Origin: Rhodospirillaceae bacterium
GTDB lineage: Bacteria > Pseudomonadota > Alphaproteobacteria > UBA7985
Direction: 5' to 3'
DNA length: 5,214 nucleotides
Assembly: GCA_002700865.1 (NCBI GenBank)
Contig: PAFB01000157.1
Coordinates: 1 to 5,214 of the forward strand
Shown here: positions 1-5,214 of the stretch, piece by piece
How the letters are laid out: each line of letters opens with the position of its first letter
Numbering within the stretch: the stretch's first letter is position 1
Made by a program: the position numbers and the translations under genes
The notes under the pieces: model-generated
Told to the model about the DNA's origin: nothing
The model's database searches: none
What the model saw: the letters and a program-made list of their open reading frames with translations, nothing else

Positions 1-1048
1 TGTCGGCGTTGAGAACATTGAGGTTCATGGGGATGCGAATTTCCAGATCCGTGTTACGGAACAGGCTTTCCATCAAATGTTCTGGCTCGACATTCCGGCT
101 CTTGGGCTCGATGACGATCCGAACGTCTTGGGTCGACTCATCGCGGATGTCGCCGCACAGATGCAACTTTTTGTTGGAAATCAGCTCCCCGGATTTCTCG
201 AGAAGCCGACCCTTGGCCACCTGATAGGGGATTTCCGTCACGGCTATTTGCCAAGTGCCGCCTTTGAGCTTTTCCACCTCCCACCGCGCGCGCAGCCGCA
301 TCGAACCGCGTCCGGTGGCGTAGACTTCGCGCAGAGTATCGGCGTCTTCGACCAGAATTCCGCCCGTGGGGAAATCGGGTCCAGGGACATGGGCGAGGAA
401 GTCTTCGACACTGGCACTGGGGCGGTCAATTAGGTGGCGCAAGGCGTTAAGCAGTTCACCGGCATTGTGCGGCGGCACCGCGGTCGCCATACCGACGGCA
501 ATGCCTTGAGTGCCGTTGGCGAGCAGGTTGGGAAAGGCTGCGGGCAGAACCACAGGCTCTTGCTCTTCGCCGTTATAGGTGTCGCGAAAATCAACGGCGT
601 CTTCATCAATGTTACGAAGCAGCAGGGCCGAAATGTCGGTCAGGCGGGCTTCGGTGTAACGATAGGCGGCGGCGTTATCACCATCGATGTTGCCAAAGTT
701 GCCCTGACCGTCAATCAGCGGATAGCGCTGCACAAAGTCCTGAGCCAACCGCACCAGTGCGTCATAAATCGCGGTGTCGCCGTGGGGGTGATACTTACCG
801 ATGACCTCACCAACGATGGTTGCGCACTTGCGCGGGCTGGCGCTGGGGTCAACTTTGAGCTGACGCATGGCGTAGAGTACGCGGCGCTGAACTGGCTTGA
901 GGCCGTCTCGAACGTCCGGCAAGGAACGCGACATAATTGTCGACAGGGCGTAGGCGAGATATCGCTCTGACAGCGCAGCACCGAAATTGACATCGCGAAT
1001 ATCGCCGCCATCGTTGTTCAGCAGATCGTTATCGTCAGCGCCGGCCAT
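1..1048 (-). CDS. parC: DNA topoisomerase IV subunit A, N-terminal part (runs off left edge)
   Basis: Breakage-reunion subunit of topoisomerase IV, which with ParE decatenates and relaxes DNA. Translating the minus strand from ATG at 1048-1046 gives 349 uninterrupted codons to the window edge, so the C-terminal half is missing. Visible blocks are ALSTIMSRSLPDVRDGLKPVQRR (residues 34-56), GKYHPHGDTAIYDALVRLAQ (84-103), DGQGNFGNIDGDNAAAYRYTEARL (113-136, with the predicted catalytic Tyr131) and GIAVGMATAVPPHN (182-195). The IDGDNAAA context and the ParC-like start favour ParC over GyrA; a GyrA paralogue is the only serious alternative. Thr92 and Asp96 align with E. coli ParC Ser80 and Glu84, the quinolone-contact positions. 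A GGTGAG-type ribosome binding site lies just before the start. The gene lies downstream of the HupE-like gene on the same strand. Confidence 0.95.
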   Translation of the reverse strand, partial: MAGADDNDLLNNDGGDIRDVNFGAALSERYLAYALSTIMSRSLPDVRDGLKPVQRRVLYAMRQLKVDPSASPRKCATIVGEVIGKYHPHGDTAIYDALVRLAQDFVQRYPLIDGQGNFGNIDGDNAAAYRYTEARLTDISALLLRNIDEDAVDFRDTYNGEEQEPVVLPAAFPNLLANGTQGIAVGMATAVPPHNAGELLNALRHLIDRPSASVEDFLAHVPGPDFPTGGILVEDADTLREVYATGRGSMRLRARWEVEKLKGGTWQIAVTEIPYQVAKGRLLEKSGELISNKKLHLCGDIRDESTQDVRIVIEPKSRNVEPEHLMESLFRNTDLEIRIPMNLNVLNAD

Positions 1049-1136
1049 CTCTCACCTTACCCTTGGGAATTCGCATAATCCTTTATCGCGGACGGACGGG
1101 TCTGGCTAGAAGTTTTGAGCAAGATGTTGGGCGGGG

Positions 1137-1667
1137 TTAGTACAAGCCTTTGATCGTGACCAACAGCACCAAACCAGCCCCAACCAAAGCGCCACCAAGA
1201 ATAGCCCTGACCTGCCGGGGGTTGGGGAACACGTCACAAATGGTGCCGACTCCAACACCGATGAGATGCATCAGCGCAGAGGCAAGCGAGAACCCGATCA
1301 CGTATTGGAAGGCATTGGCAACGGCCGGGATTTCCGTGCCGTGCGGGTAGCCATGGATCAGACCAAACACAGCGACAACCACCAGAGCCAGCACGGGGAT
1401 AAAGCGCATCTGCAGCACGACAAGCACGCCCAGAGCAATCACACTGAGCAAAATTCCGTCTTCCATCTGCGGAATGGTCTGGCCGATCATCCCCAGCACA
1501 CCGCCGATAATCAAAAACAAGACAAACACCGCTGGCACGTAGGCCCAGCCCAGCCGTCCCACCTGGACCGACAAGAGGCCAACAGCGAACATGGCCAGTA
1601 AGTGGTCCAGCCCGCCTAAGGGATGGGTGAAGCCGTAAGCTATGGAGTCTGTAAACAAAGCCTGCAT
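1137..1667 (-). CDS. HupE/UreJ-family membrane protein, putative nickel/cobalt permease
   Basis: A 176-residue, very hydrophobic protein with about five or six predicted membrane segments (roughly 23-37, 42-65, 70-86, 88-104, 116-140, 154-173). The family signature HX5DH is present as HPLGGLDH (residues 15-22). The second motif, in characterised HupE proteins close to FHGX(A/V)HGXE, appears as IHGYPHGTE (104-112), so the phenylalanine and the Ala/Val position differ. His134 lies in a later helix. Rhizobial HupE is a nickel permease supplying hydrogenase; substrate here (Ni or Co) is inferred. The start at 1667 is forced, because the in-frame codons upstream reach a TGA with no other start codon. 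It lacks the N-terminal signal peptide common in HupE. The Shine-Dalgarno match is weak (AGAGAA, about 10-12 bases upstream). No urease or hydrogenase genes are visible. It may be co-transcribed with parC, 88 bases downstream. Confidence 0.85.
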   Translation of the reverse strand: MQALFTDSIAYGFTHPLGGLDHLLAMFAVGLLSVQVGRLGWAYVPAVFVLFLIIGGVLGMIGQTIPQMEDGILLSVIALGVLVVLQMRFIPVLALVVVAVFGLIHGYPHGTEIPAVANAFQYVIGFSLASALMHLIGVGVGTICDVFPNPRQVRAILGGALVGAGLVLLVTIKGLY

Positions 1668-1716
1668 GGAAAACCGTTCTCTCGCGGAAGGGTTGGGAGC
1701 AAAAAATCAGGCGCAG

Positions 1717-1745
1717 TGTGTACCGCAGTCTGTTTTGCCTGTCAC
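1717..1745 (-). promoter_or_regulatory. Weak sigma-70-like promoter candidate for the HupE-like gene
   Basis: On the minus strand GTGACA (1745-1740, five of six matches to TTGACA) is followed after 17 bases by TACACA (1722-1717, only three of six matches to TATAAT). It lies about 50 bases upstream of the gene start and downstream of the terminator, where a promoter would be needed. The -10 match is poor, so this is only a candidate. Confidence 0.2.
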
Positions 1746-1783
1746 GGGGTGGCGCGCGCGGTGAGATCGTGGAGAGATTGACC

Positions 1784-1815
1784 AAAAAGAAACCGGCTTG
1801 GCAGCCAAGCCGGTT
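1784..1815 (-). terminator. Intrinsic (Rho-independent) terminator, minus strand
   Basis: A perfect 11-bp stem, AACCGGCTTGG (1791-1801) against CCAAGCCGGTT (1805-1815), closes a three-base loop. Read on the minus strand it is followed at once by TTCTTTTT-type sequence (1790-1784), a good U-tract. On the plus strand the following bases are GAGTCATG, so it is directional. It lies upstream of the HupE-like gene and therefore cannot terminate it. It must end a transcript that starts further right on the minus strand. Confidence 0.85.
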
Positions 1816-1930
1816 GAGTCATGTTTTGGGAGTAAGCGAAAGAACTTTGGGTGGGCAAGAGATGTGGGAGAGGCAGAGAAGAAAGAGAATGGTTTGTGCG
1901 TCCTTGGGTCGTGTGCGGTGTTTGAGTGCT

Positions 1931-1982
1931 GCGCGGCGGGGTGAAGGAGAGAGGAGGGAGGGGGGAGGAAGCCCCGCCGCGC
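1931..1982. repeat. Perfect 11-bp inverted repeat around a pure purine/pyrimidine loop
   Basis: GCGCGGCGGGG (1931-1941) and CCCCGCCGCGC (1972-1982) are exact reverse complements. Of the 30 bases between them, all from 1943 to 1971 are purines on the plus strand, including runs GGG (1956-1958) and GGGGGG (1960-1965) and three GGAGG units (1953-1957, 1957-1961, 1964-1968). The arms would make a very stable hairpin in either strand. There is no following T-tract, so it is not a terminator by itself. It could be an RNA stem-loop, a DNA cruciform or triplex-forming site, or a protein-binding site. Confidence 0.85.
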
Positions 1983-2213
1983 TTGCTGTTGTTCGATGAA
2001 TTCAACCTAGCTCCAACCGCTGTTTCGGTCTCCACCAGAAGTGTTTCACTTTGTAAAAAACAGTGACGGTGGACTGCTCACGTTAAAAGACGGACGCTCA
2101 GTGAACCAAAGCAAGCACCAGGTCGAGCAGGCGGATCGCTCGAAGCTCCGCAGGCAACAAGCAAGGCCTCGGTTTTGCTGCCCTGCCATAAGCCCTGTGC
2201 GCGTTTGTGGCAC

Positions 2214-2242
2214 TGGTCAAACGATTGGGGTGGGTGTAAAAC
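2214..2242 (+). promoter_or_regulatory. Weak sigma-70-like promoter candidate for the nuo operon
   Basis: TGGTCA (2214-2219) and TAAAAC (2237-2242) are separated by 17 bases and each matches four of six consensus positions. Transcription would begin near 2249, leaving a leader of about 30 bases that contains the nuoA ribosome binding site GAGG (2265-2268). The match is modest and other start sites further upstream in this long leader are equally possible. Confidence 0.25.
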
Positions 2243-2279
2243 TCGGGCCAAGTAGAGCAAGCTTGAGGATGTCTGGTCG

Positions 2280-2642
2280 ATGGAAGTCGCCGTATCGTAT
2301 TTGCCGATCCTGATTTTTATGGGTCTGGCTACTGTTCTGGCCTTGGTAATGGCTGGAATTCCGCTGCTGGTTGCGCCGCGTCGCCCGGACAGCGAAAAGC
2401 TTTCCGCCTACGAGTGCGGCTTTGAAGCCTTTGATGATTCGCGCGGTCGATTTGACGTGCGTTTTTACCTCGTGGCCATCCTCTTCATCATCTTTGACCT
2501 CGAAGTTGCATTCCTGTTCCCGTGGGCTGTCAGCCTGCGTGAGGTAGGCCTGTTTGGGTTCTGGTCGATGATGATTTTCCTGACCATTCTCACCGTAGGG
2601 TTCATCTATGAGTGGAAGAAAGGAGCCCTGGAATGGGAGTAG
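2280..2642 (+). CDS. nuoA: NADH-quinone oxidoreductase subunit A (Complex I, ND3 homologue)
   Basis: Membrane-arm subunit of the proton-pumping NADH:quinone oxidoreductase, at the junction with the quinone site. The 120-residue product has the normal family length and three predicted membrane helices (about 9-31, 60-82, 92-112). The loop between helices 1 and 2 carries the family signature SEKLSAYECGFEAF (38-51); Cys46 corresponds to the conserved ND3 loop cysteine that reports the active/deactive state in mitochondria. Helix 2 holds FDLE (72-75) with the conserved in-membrane Asp73 and Glu75. The ATG at 2280 is preceded by GAGG eleven bases upstream; an ATG at 2269 is out of frame. First gene of the operon, overlapping nuoB by ten bases, which suggests translational coupling. 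Confidence 0.97.
   Translation: MEVAVSYLPILIFMGLATVLALVMAGIPLLVAPRRPDSEKLSAYECGFEAFDDSRGRFDVRFYLVAILFIIFDLEVAFLFPWAVSLREVGLFGFWSMMIFLTILTVGFIYEWKKGALEWE
2619..2625 (+). promoter_or_regulatory. nuoB ribosome binding site inside the nuoA coding end
   Basis: AAAGGAG sits seven bases before ATG 2633. It decides between two in-frame starts for nuoB: the ATG at 2633 has ideal spacing, whereas the upstream GTG at 2612 precedes this site and has no Shine-Dalgarno of its own. Confidence 0.8.
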
Positions 2643-3169
2643 ATGGCAAGCCACTGACCCCCGGCGCCACGCAGAACGAAGCGCTGGATCTGGTCACGCA
2701 GGAGATTCAGGACCGTGGCTTTATCGTAGCCAACTTTGAGAAGCTGGCAGGTTGGGCGCGTTCCGGTTCGCTTTGGCCCATGACCTTCGGCCTTGCGTGC
2801 TGCGGCGTGGAGATGATCCATGCGGGAACAGCGCGCTATGATATGGACCGCTTCGGTTGGCTTTTCCGTCCGTCGCCGCGGCAGTCTGACGTGATGATCG
2901 TTGCCGGTACGCTAACCAACAAAATGGCCCCTGCGCTGCGCAAGGTCTATGATCAGATGCCCGAACCTCGCTGGGTCATCTCCATGGGTTCCTGCGCAAA
3001 TGGCGGCGGGTACTACCACTATTCTTATTCAGTGGTGCGTGGCTGTGACCGCATTGTGCCGGTGGATGTTTATGTCCCTGGCTGCCCGCCAACCGCCGAA
3101 GCCCTCATTTACGGCGTGATGCAGCTGCAGAAGAAAATCAAACGTCAAGCCGGCATCATCCGCCGGTAA
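2633..3169 (+). CDS. nuoB: NADH-quinone oxidoreductase subunit B (Complex I, PSST homologue)
   Basis: Peripheral subunit carrying the terminal 4Fe-4S cluster N2, which hands electrons to quinone. From ATG 2633 the protein has 178 residues. The four expected cluster ligands are present: adjacent Cys56 and Cys57 in GLACCGVEMIHA, Cys121 in SMGSCANGGGYY and Cys151 in VPGCPPTAEALIYG. The conserved blocks RYDMDRFGW (68-76) and RPSPRQSDVMIVAGTLTNKMAP (79-100), near the quinone cavity, are intact. The start at 2633 is chosen over GTG 2612 because AAAGGAG lies seven bases upstream; the alternative would add only seven residues. The gene overlaps the nuoA stop by ten bases and is followed by a 47-base gap before nuoC, the largest in this part of the operon. 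Confidence 0.97.
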   Translation: MGVDGKPLTPGATQNEALDLVTQEIQDRGFIVANFEKLAGWARSGSLWPMTFGLACCGVEMIHAGTARYDMDRFGWLFRPSPRQSDVMIVAGTLTNKMAPALRKVYDQMPEPRWVISMGSCANGGGYYHYSYSVVRGCDRIVPVDVYVPGCPPTAEALIYGVMQLQKKIKRQAGIIRR

Positions 3170-3216
3170 TGCGAACACCAAGGGCCGCGATCAAGGGCCA
3201 AGAAGGTTTCTGAATT

Positions 3217-3816
3217 ATGGAAGAATTGCTGGAAGCGGTATCGGGCGCCTTGGGGGAGCGTGTCCTCGAAACGGTGGTCCATGCTGAGCAACTGACCATC
3301 CGGCTGTCCCGTGATACGTTGATTGAGGACTTGACCACCCTGCGCAATGAAGGCTCGTGCCGCTTTGCCGTGCTGCTAGACATGACAGCGATTGATCTGC
3401 CTCAGCGGCCTGAGCGCTTTGAAGTCGTTTACATCATGCTCTCGCCCTACCTGAACCAGCGCCTTCGGGTGAAGGTCGCAACTGACGAGTTCACACCCCT
3501 TGCATCGGCAACCTCGGTTTGGCCAAGCGCAAACTGGTTCGAGCGCGAGACTTGGGACATGTACGGCATCATGTTCTCCGACCACCCAGACTTCCGGCGC
3601 ATCCTGACCGACTATGGTTTCTCCGGGCACCCCTTGCGCAAAGATTTCCCGCTCACGGGCTATTCCGAAGTGCGCTATTCCGAAGAGCAGAAACGCGTGG
3701 TTTACGAACCAGTATCCCTGACACAGGAGTTCCGCTCCTTTGACTACGCTTCCCCGTGGGAAGGCACTTCAACACTGCCCGGCGATGAAAAAGCCGAAGA
3801 CGAAGCAGCGGCTTAA
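3217..3816 (+). CDS. nuoC: NADH-quinone oxidoreductase subunit C (Complex I, 30 kDa homologue)
   Basis: Peripheral connecting-arm subunit that packs against NuoD and NuoB; it binds no cofactor. The 199-residue product carries the 30-kDa signature ERETWDMYGIMFSDHPDFRR (109-128) and HPLRKDFPLTGY (138-149), followed by the usual EVRYSEEQKRVVYEPV stretch (151-166). It is a free-standing gene, as in alphaproteobacteria and mitochondria, rather than the NuoCD fusion of enterobacteria. The last dozen residues are a low-complexity acidic/alanine tail (DEKAEDEAAA), probably disordered. ATG 3217 has AAGAAGG ten bases upstream. It lies 47 bases after nuoB and 20 bases before nuoD, all in one transcription unit. 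Confidence 0.97.
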   Translation: MEELLEAVSGALGERVLETVVHAEQLTIRLSRDTLIEDLTTLRNEGSCRFAVLLDMTAIDLPQRPERFEVVYIMLSPYLNQRLRVKVATDEFTPLASATSVWPSANWFERETWDMYGIMFSDHPDFRRILTDYGFSGHPLRKDFPLTGYSEVRYSEEQKRVVYEPVSLTQEFRSFDYASPWEGTSTLPGDEKAEDEAAA

Positions 3817-3836
3817 CAAGGGGCGAGATCAGAGAC

Positions 3837-5015
3837 ATGGCTGAAGTACAAATCAAACCACTGACCCTCAATTTTGGTCCACAGCATCCGGCGGCCCATG
3901 GCGTGCTGCGGATGGTGCTTGAAATGGACGGTGAGATCGTCGAACGCGCTGACCCGCACGTTGGCCTCTTGCATCGTGGCACTGAAAAACTGATTGAGCA
4001 TAAGACGTACCTGCAGGCGCTGCCGTATTTTGACCGCCTCGATTACGTGTCGCCCATGTGTCAGGAGCACGGTTTTGCGCTTGCCGTAGAAAAGCTGCTG
4101 GGGATCGAAGCGCCTGCGCGCGGGCAATACATTCGGGTATTGTTTTCCGAGATTACCCGGATTCTGAACCACCTTCTCAATACCGGTGCCTTCATCATGG
4201 ACGTGGGCGCAACTACGCCCATGCTGTGGACCTTTGAACAGCGCGACAAGTTGTTAGAGTTTTATGAGCGCGTCTCCGGTGCTCGCTTCCACGCTGCCTA
4301 CTTCCGTCCCGGCGGTGTTCATCAGGACTTGCCCAAAGGCCTGGACCGGGACATCGCGGCCTTCTGTGACCAGTTTGACGCCGCGATTGGCGACATCGAG
4401 ACCCTGGCAACCAACAACCGCATCTTCCGTCAACGCACCGTGGATATTGGCATCGTCAGCGCTGAGCAGGCGATGGCTTTGGGTTTCTCCGGGCCAATGC
4501 TGCGGGGGTCTAATGTCGCATGGGACTTACGCAAGTCCCAGCCCTACGAAGTCTACGATGAATTGGACTTCGACGTTGTGGTTGGCAAAAATGGCGACTG
4601 CTTTGACCGCTATGTTCTGCGGATCGAGGAGATGAAGCAGTCGATAAAGATCATCCGGCAATGCCTAGACATGATGCCCGGCGGCGAAGTTCTGAACGAA
4701 GACCATAAATTCACACCGCCCCGTCGCGGTGACATGAAGCAATCAATGGAATCGCTGATCCATCACTTCAAGCTCTACACTGAAGGCGTCAAAGTGCCTG
4801 AAGGCGAAGTCTACGCCGCCGTTGAAGCGCCCAAAGGCGAGTTCGGTGTGTTTCTTGTGTCTGATGGTTCCAGCAAACCCTACAAGTGCAAGATTCGCGC
4901 GCCGGGTTTTGCGCATCTTGCCGCCATGGACGAGCTGTCAAAGGGCCACCAGCTCGCGGATACCGTGGCGATTTTGGGGTCAATGGACATCGTATTCGGG
5001 GAGATCGACCGCTAA
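3837..5015 (+). CDS. nuoD: NADH-quinone oxidoreductase subunit D (Complex I, 49 kDa homologue)
   Basis: Core peripheral subunit forming the quinone-binding pocket with NuoB; it descends from the large subunit of NiFe hydrogenases but carries no metal site. The 392-residue length is typical of the unfused family. Seen in order are LNFGPQHPAAHGVLR (11-25), HVGLLHRGTEKLIE (41-54), PYFDRLDYVSPMCQEH (63-78), ILNHLLNTGAFIMDVGA (109-125), GFSGPMLRGSNVAWDLRK (216-233) and GEFGVFLVSDGSSKPYKCKIRAP (334-356). By alignment with the mitochondrial protein, His21, Tyr70 and Asp122 match bovine His59, Tyr108 and Asp160, the quinone-head ligands and their partner. ATG 3837 follows nuoC by 20 bases; the Shine-Dalgarno (AAGGGG, 3818-3823) is rather far at 13 bases. 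The stop TAA shares its last A with the nuoE ATG. Confidence 0.98.
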   Translation: MAEVQIKPLTLNFGPQHPAAHGVLRMVLEMDGEIVERADPHVGLLHRGTEKLIEHKTYLQALPYFDRLDYVSPMCQEHGFALAVEKLLGIEAPARGQYIRVLFSEITRILNHLLNTGAFIMDVGATTPMLWTFEQRDKLLEFYERVSGARFHAAYFRPGGVHQDLPKGLDRDIAAFCDQFDAAIGDIETLATNNRIFRQRTVDIGIVSAEQAMALGFSGPMLRGSNVAWDLRKSQPYEVYDELDFDVVVGKNGDCFDRYVLRIEEMKQSIKIIRQCLDMMPGGEVLNEDHKFTPPRRGDMKQSMESLIHHFKLYTEGVKVPEGEVYAAVEAPKGEFGVFLVSDGSSKPYKCKIRAPGFAHLAAMDELSKGHQLADTVAILGSMDIVFGEIDR

Positions 5016-5214
5016 TGGCTATTCAGGTTACCTCACGTCCCACCCCGCAAATCGGCACCTTCACGGTTTCTGAGGCAGCCAGTGCCCGGGTTGACGTGAT
5101 CATGGCGCGCTATCCCGATGACCGAAAGGCTTCAGGGATTATCCCGCTGCTGGACATTGCGCAGCGCGAGAACGGCGGCTGGTTATCGAAAGAAGCGATC
5201 GAATGGGTTGCCCT
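5015..5214 (+). CDS. nuoE: NADH-quinone oxidoreductase subunit E, N-terminal part (runs off right edge)
   Basis: Subunit of the NADH-oxidising module that carries the 2Fe-2S cluster N1a next to NuoF. Only 66 complete codons are in the window. They read through the conserved N-terminal helical region of the 24-kDa family: IMARYPDDRKASGIIPLLDIAQ (29-50), then GGWLSKEAIEWVA (54-66). This fits the family pattern YP..R..S...PLL..AQ...GWL. The cysteine ligands of N1a lie further on and cannot be checked. The ATG at 5015 overlaps the nuoD stop as TAATG, with GGGGAG (4998-5003) eleven bases upstream inside nuoD, so translation is probably coupled. Confidence 0.93.
   Translation, partial: MAIQVTSRPTPQIGTFTVSEAASARVDVIMARYPDDRKASGIIPLLDIAQRENGGWLSKEAIEWVA

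Larger units (their letters stand above)
1784..1990 (-). ncRNA. Candidate small RNA with C/U-rich loop, 5' end not defined
   Basis: The strong minus-strand terminator has no coding gene ahead of it, which suggests a non-coding transcript. Going 5' to 3' on the minus strand, the predicted RNA would contain: a GC-rich 11-bp stem (1982-1972 with 1941-1931) with a 30-base C/U loop carrying three CCUCC motifs; then a pyrimidine-rich, probably unpaired stretch with CCUCUCCC (about 1890-1850); then the terminator hairpin. CCUCC is complementary to Shine-Dalgarno sequences, and several known bacterial sRNAs use C/U-rich loops to bind mRNA ribosome sites. Assigning it to any known family is not possible here. 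The 5' end is given as 1990 only as a minimum; it could be at 2040 or beyond, and no clear promoter was found. A decayed gene remnant or a simple terminator for spurious transcription are alternatives. Confidence 0.4.
1668..2279. other. Long intergenic region between the HupE-like gene and nuoA
   Basis: About 610 bases separate the divergently oriented HupE-like gene and nuoA. Open frames here (for example plus 1718-1999 and minus 1742-2035) are low-complexity, have no recognisable domain and read through the terminator hairpin, so I do not call them genes. Supported content is the minus-strand terminator, the GC-rich inverted repeat with its purine/pyrimidine-strand loop, and weak promoter-like sequences facing each flanking gene. 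No tRNA cloverleaf, recognised riboswitch or transposon end was found by eye. From about 2067 to 2210 I see only short imperfect hairpins. Confidence 0.8.

Noticed and set aside
77..970. Two consecutive plus-strand open frames (77-433 and 434-970) opposite parC
   Set aside because: They lie fully antisense to a clearly conserved parC frame, have no recognisable domain, and are explained by codon composition of the opposite strand.
1668..1783. Cobalamin or nickel/cobalt riboswitch upstream of the HupE-like gene
   Set aside because: The expected conserved boxes of a cobalamin riboswitch are not visible and no convincing multi-helix fold was found by eye.
1234..1785. Second minus-strand frame of 183 codons overlapping the HupE-like gene
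   Set aside because: It is an out-of-frame shadow of the HupE-like gene, rich in Arg and Cys, with no family features.
1718..1999. Plus-strand open frame of 93 codons in the intergenic region
   Set aside because: The product is mainly Arg/Gly/Glu from the polypurine tract, with no convincing ribosome binding site, and it crosses both inverted repeats.
1742..2035. Minus-strand open frame of 97 codons in the intergenic region
   Set aside because: Its product is low-complexity (Ser/Pro/Thr-rich), it reads straight through the terminator hairpin, and it covers the polypyrimidine loop. No family is recognisable.
1985..2037. Possible tRNA 3' end (TTCGATGA loop and a terminal CTCCACCA-like sequence)
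   Set aside because: No matching 5' acceptor strand, D arm or anticodon arm can be placed at the right distances.
2612..2632. Upstream GTG start for nuoB adding seven residues
   Set aside because: The AAAGGAG ribosome binding site lies after this GTG and is ideally spaced from ATG 2633. The extra residues are not needed for the family match.

Overview
The window looks like a piece of an alphaproteobacterial chromosome. The evidence is a run of nuo genes in the order A-B-C-D-E with nuoC and nuoD as separate genes, Complex I subunits close to the mitochondrial type (for example the NFGPQHPAAHGVLR and PYFDRLDYVSPMCQE blocks of NuoD), and a ParC of the alphaproteobacterial kind. Base composition is moderately GC-rich and shows no obvious break between genes. 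A genus cannot be named from the sequence alone.

Left part (1-1667, minus strand): the first 349 codons of parC (topoisomerase IV subunit A) run off the left edge. Upstream of it on the same strand is a small HupE/UreJ-family membrane protein, a putative nickel/cobalt permease with no hydrogenase or urease genes in view. The two are 88 bases apart with no visible terminator between them, so they may share a transcript.

Middle part (1668-2279): about 610 bases with no convincing protein gene. It holds a strong intrinsic terminator oriented to the minus strand (1784-1815). Upstream of it on that strand is a perfect 11-bp GC-rich inverted repeat enclosing a 30-base loop that is almost pure purine on plus and pyrimidine on minus. 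No minus-strand coding gene is seen for this terminator to serve, so the simplest reading is an unannotated minus-strand small RNA with a C/U-rich loop carrying CCUCC (anti-Shine-Dalgarno-like) motifs. This is the most interesting item in the window.

Right part (2280-5214, plus strand): nuoA, nuoB, nuoC, nuoD and the first 66 codons of nuoE, tightly packed (10-base overlap A/B, 47-base gap B/C, 20-base gap C/D, 1-base overlap D/E). They are clearly one operon for the proton-pumping NADH:quinone oxidoreductase. NuoB, C and D form the quinone-reducing connecting module with cluster N2. NuoA is part of the membrane arm at the quinone-site interface. NuoE belongs to the NADH-oxidising tip. The genes look intact and carry the expected ligand and quinone-site residues. 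Apart from the candidate RNA locus, I see no undescribed system here.
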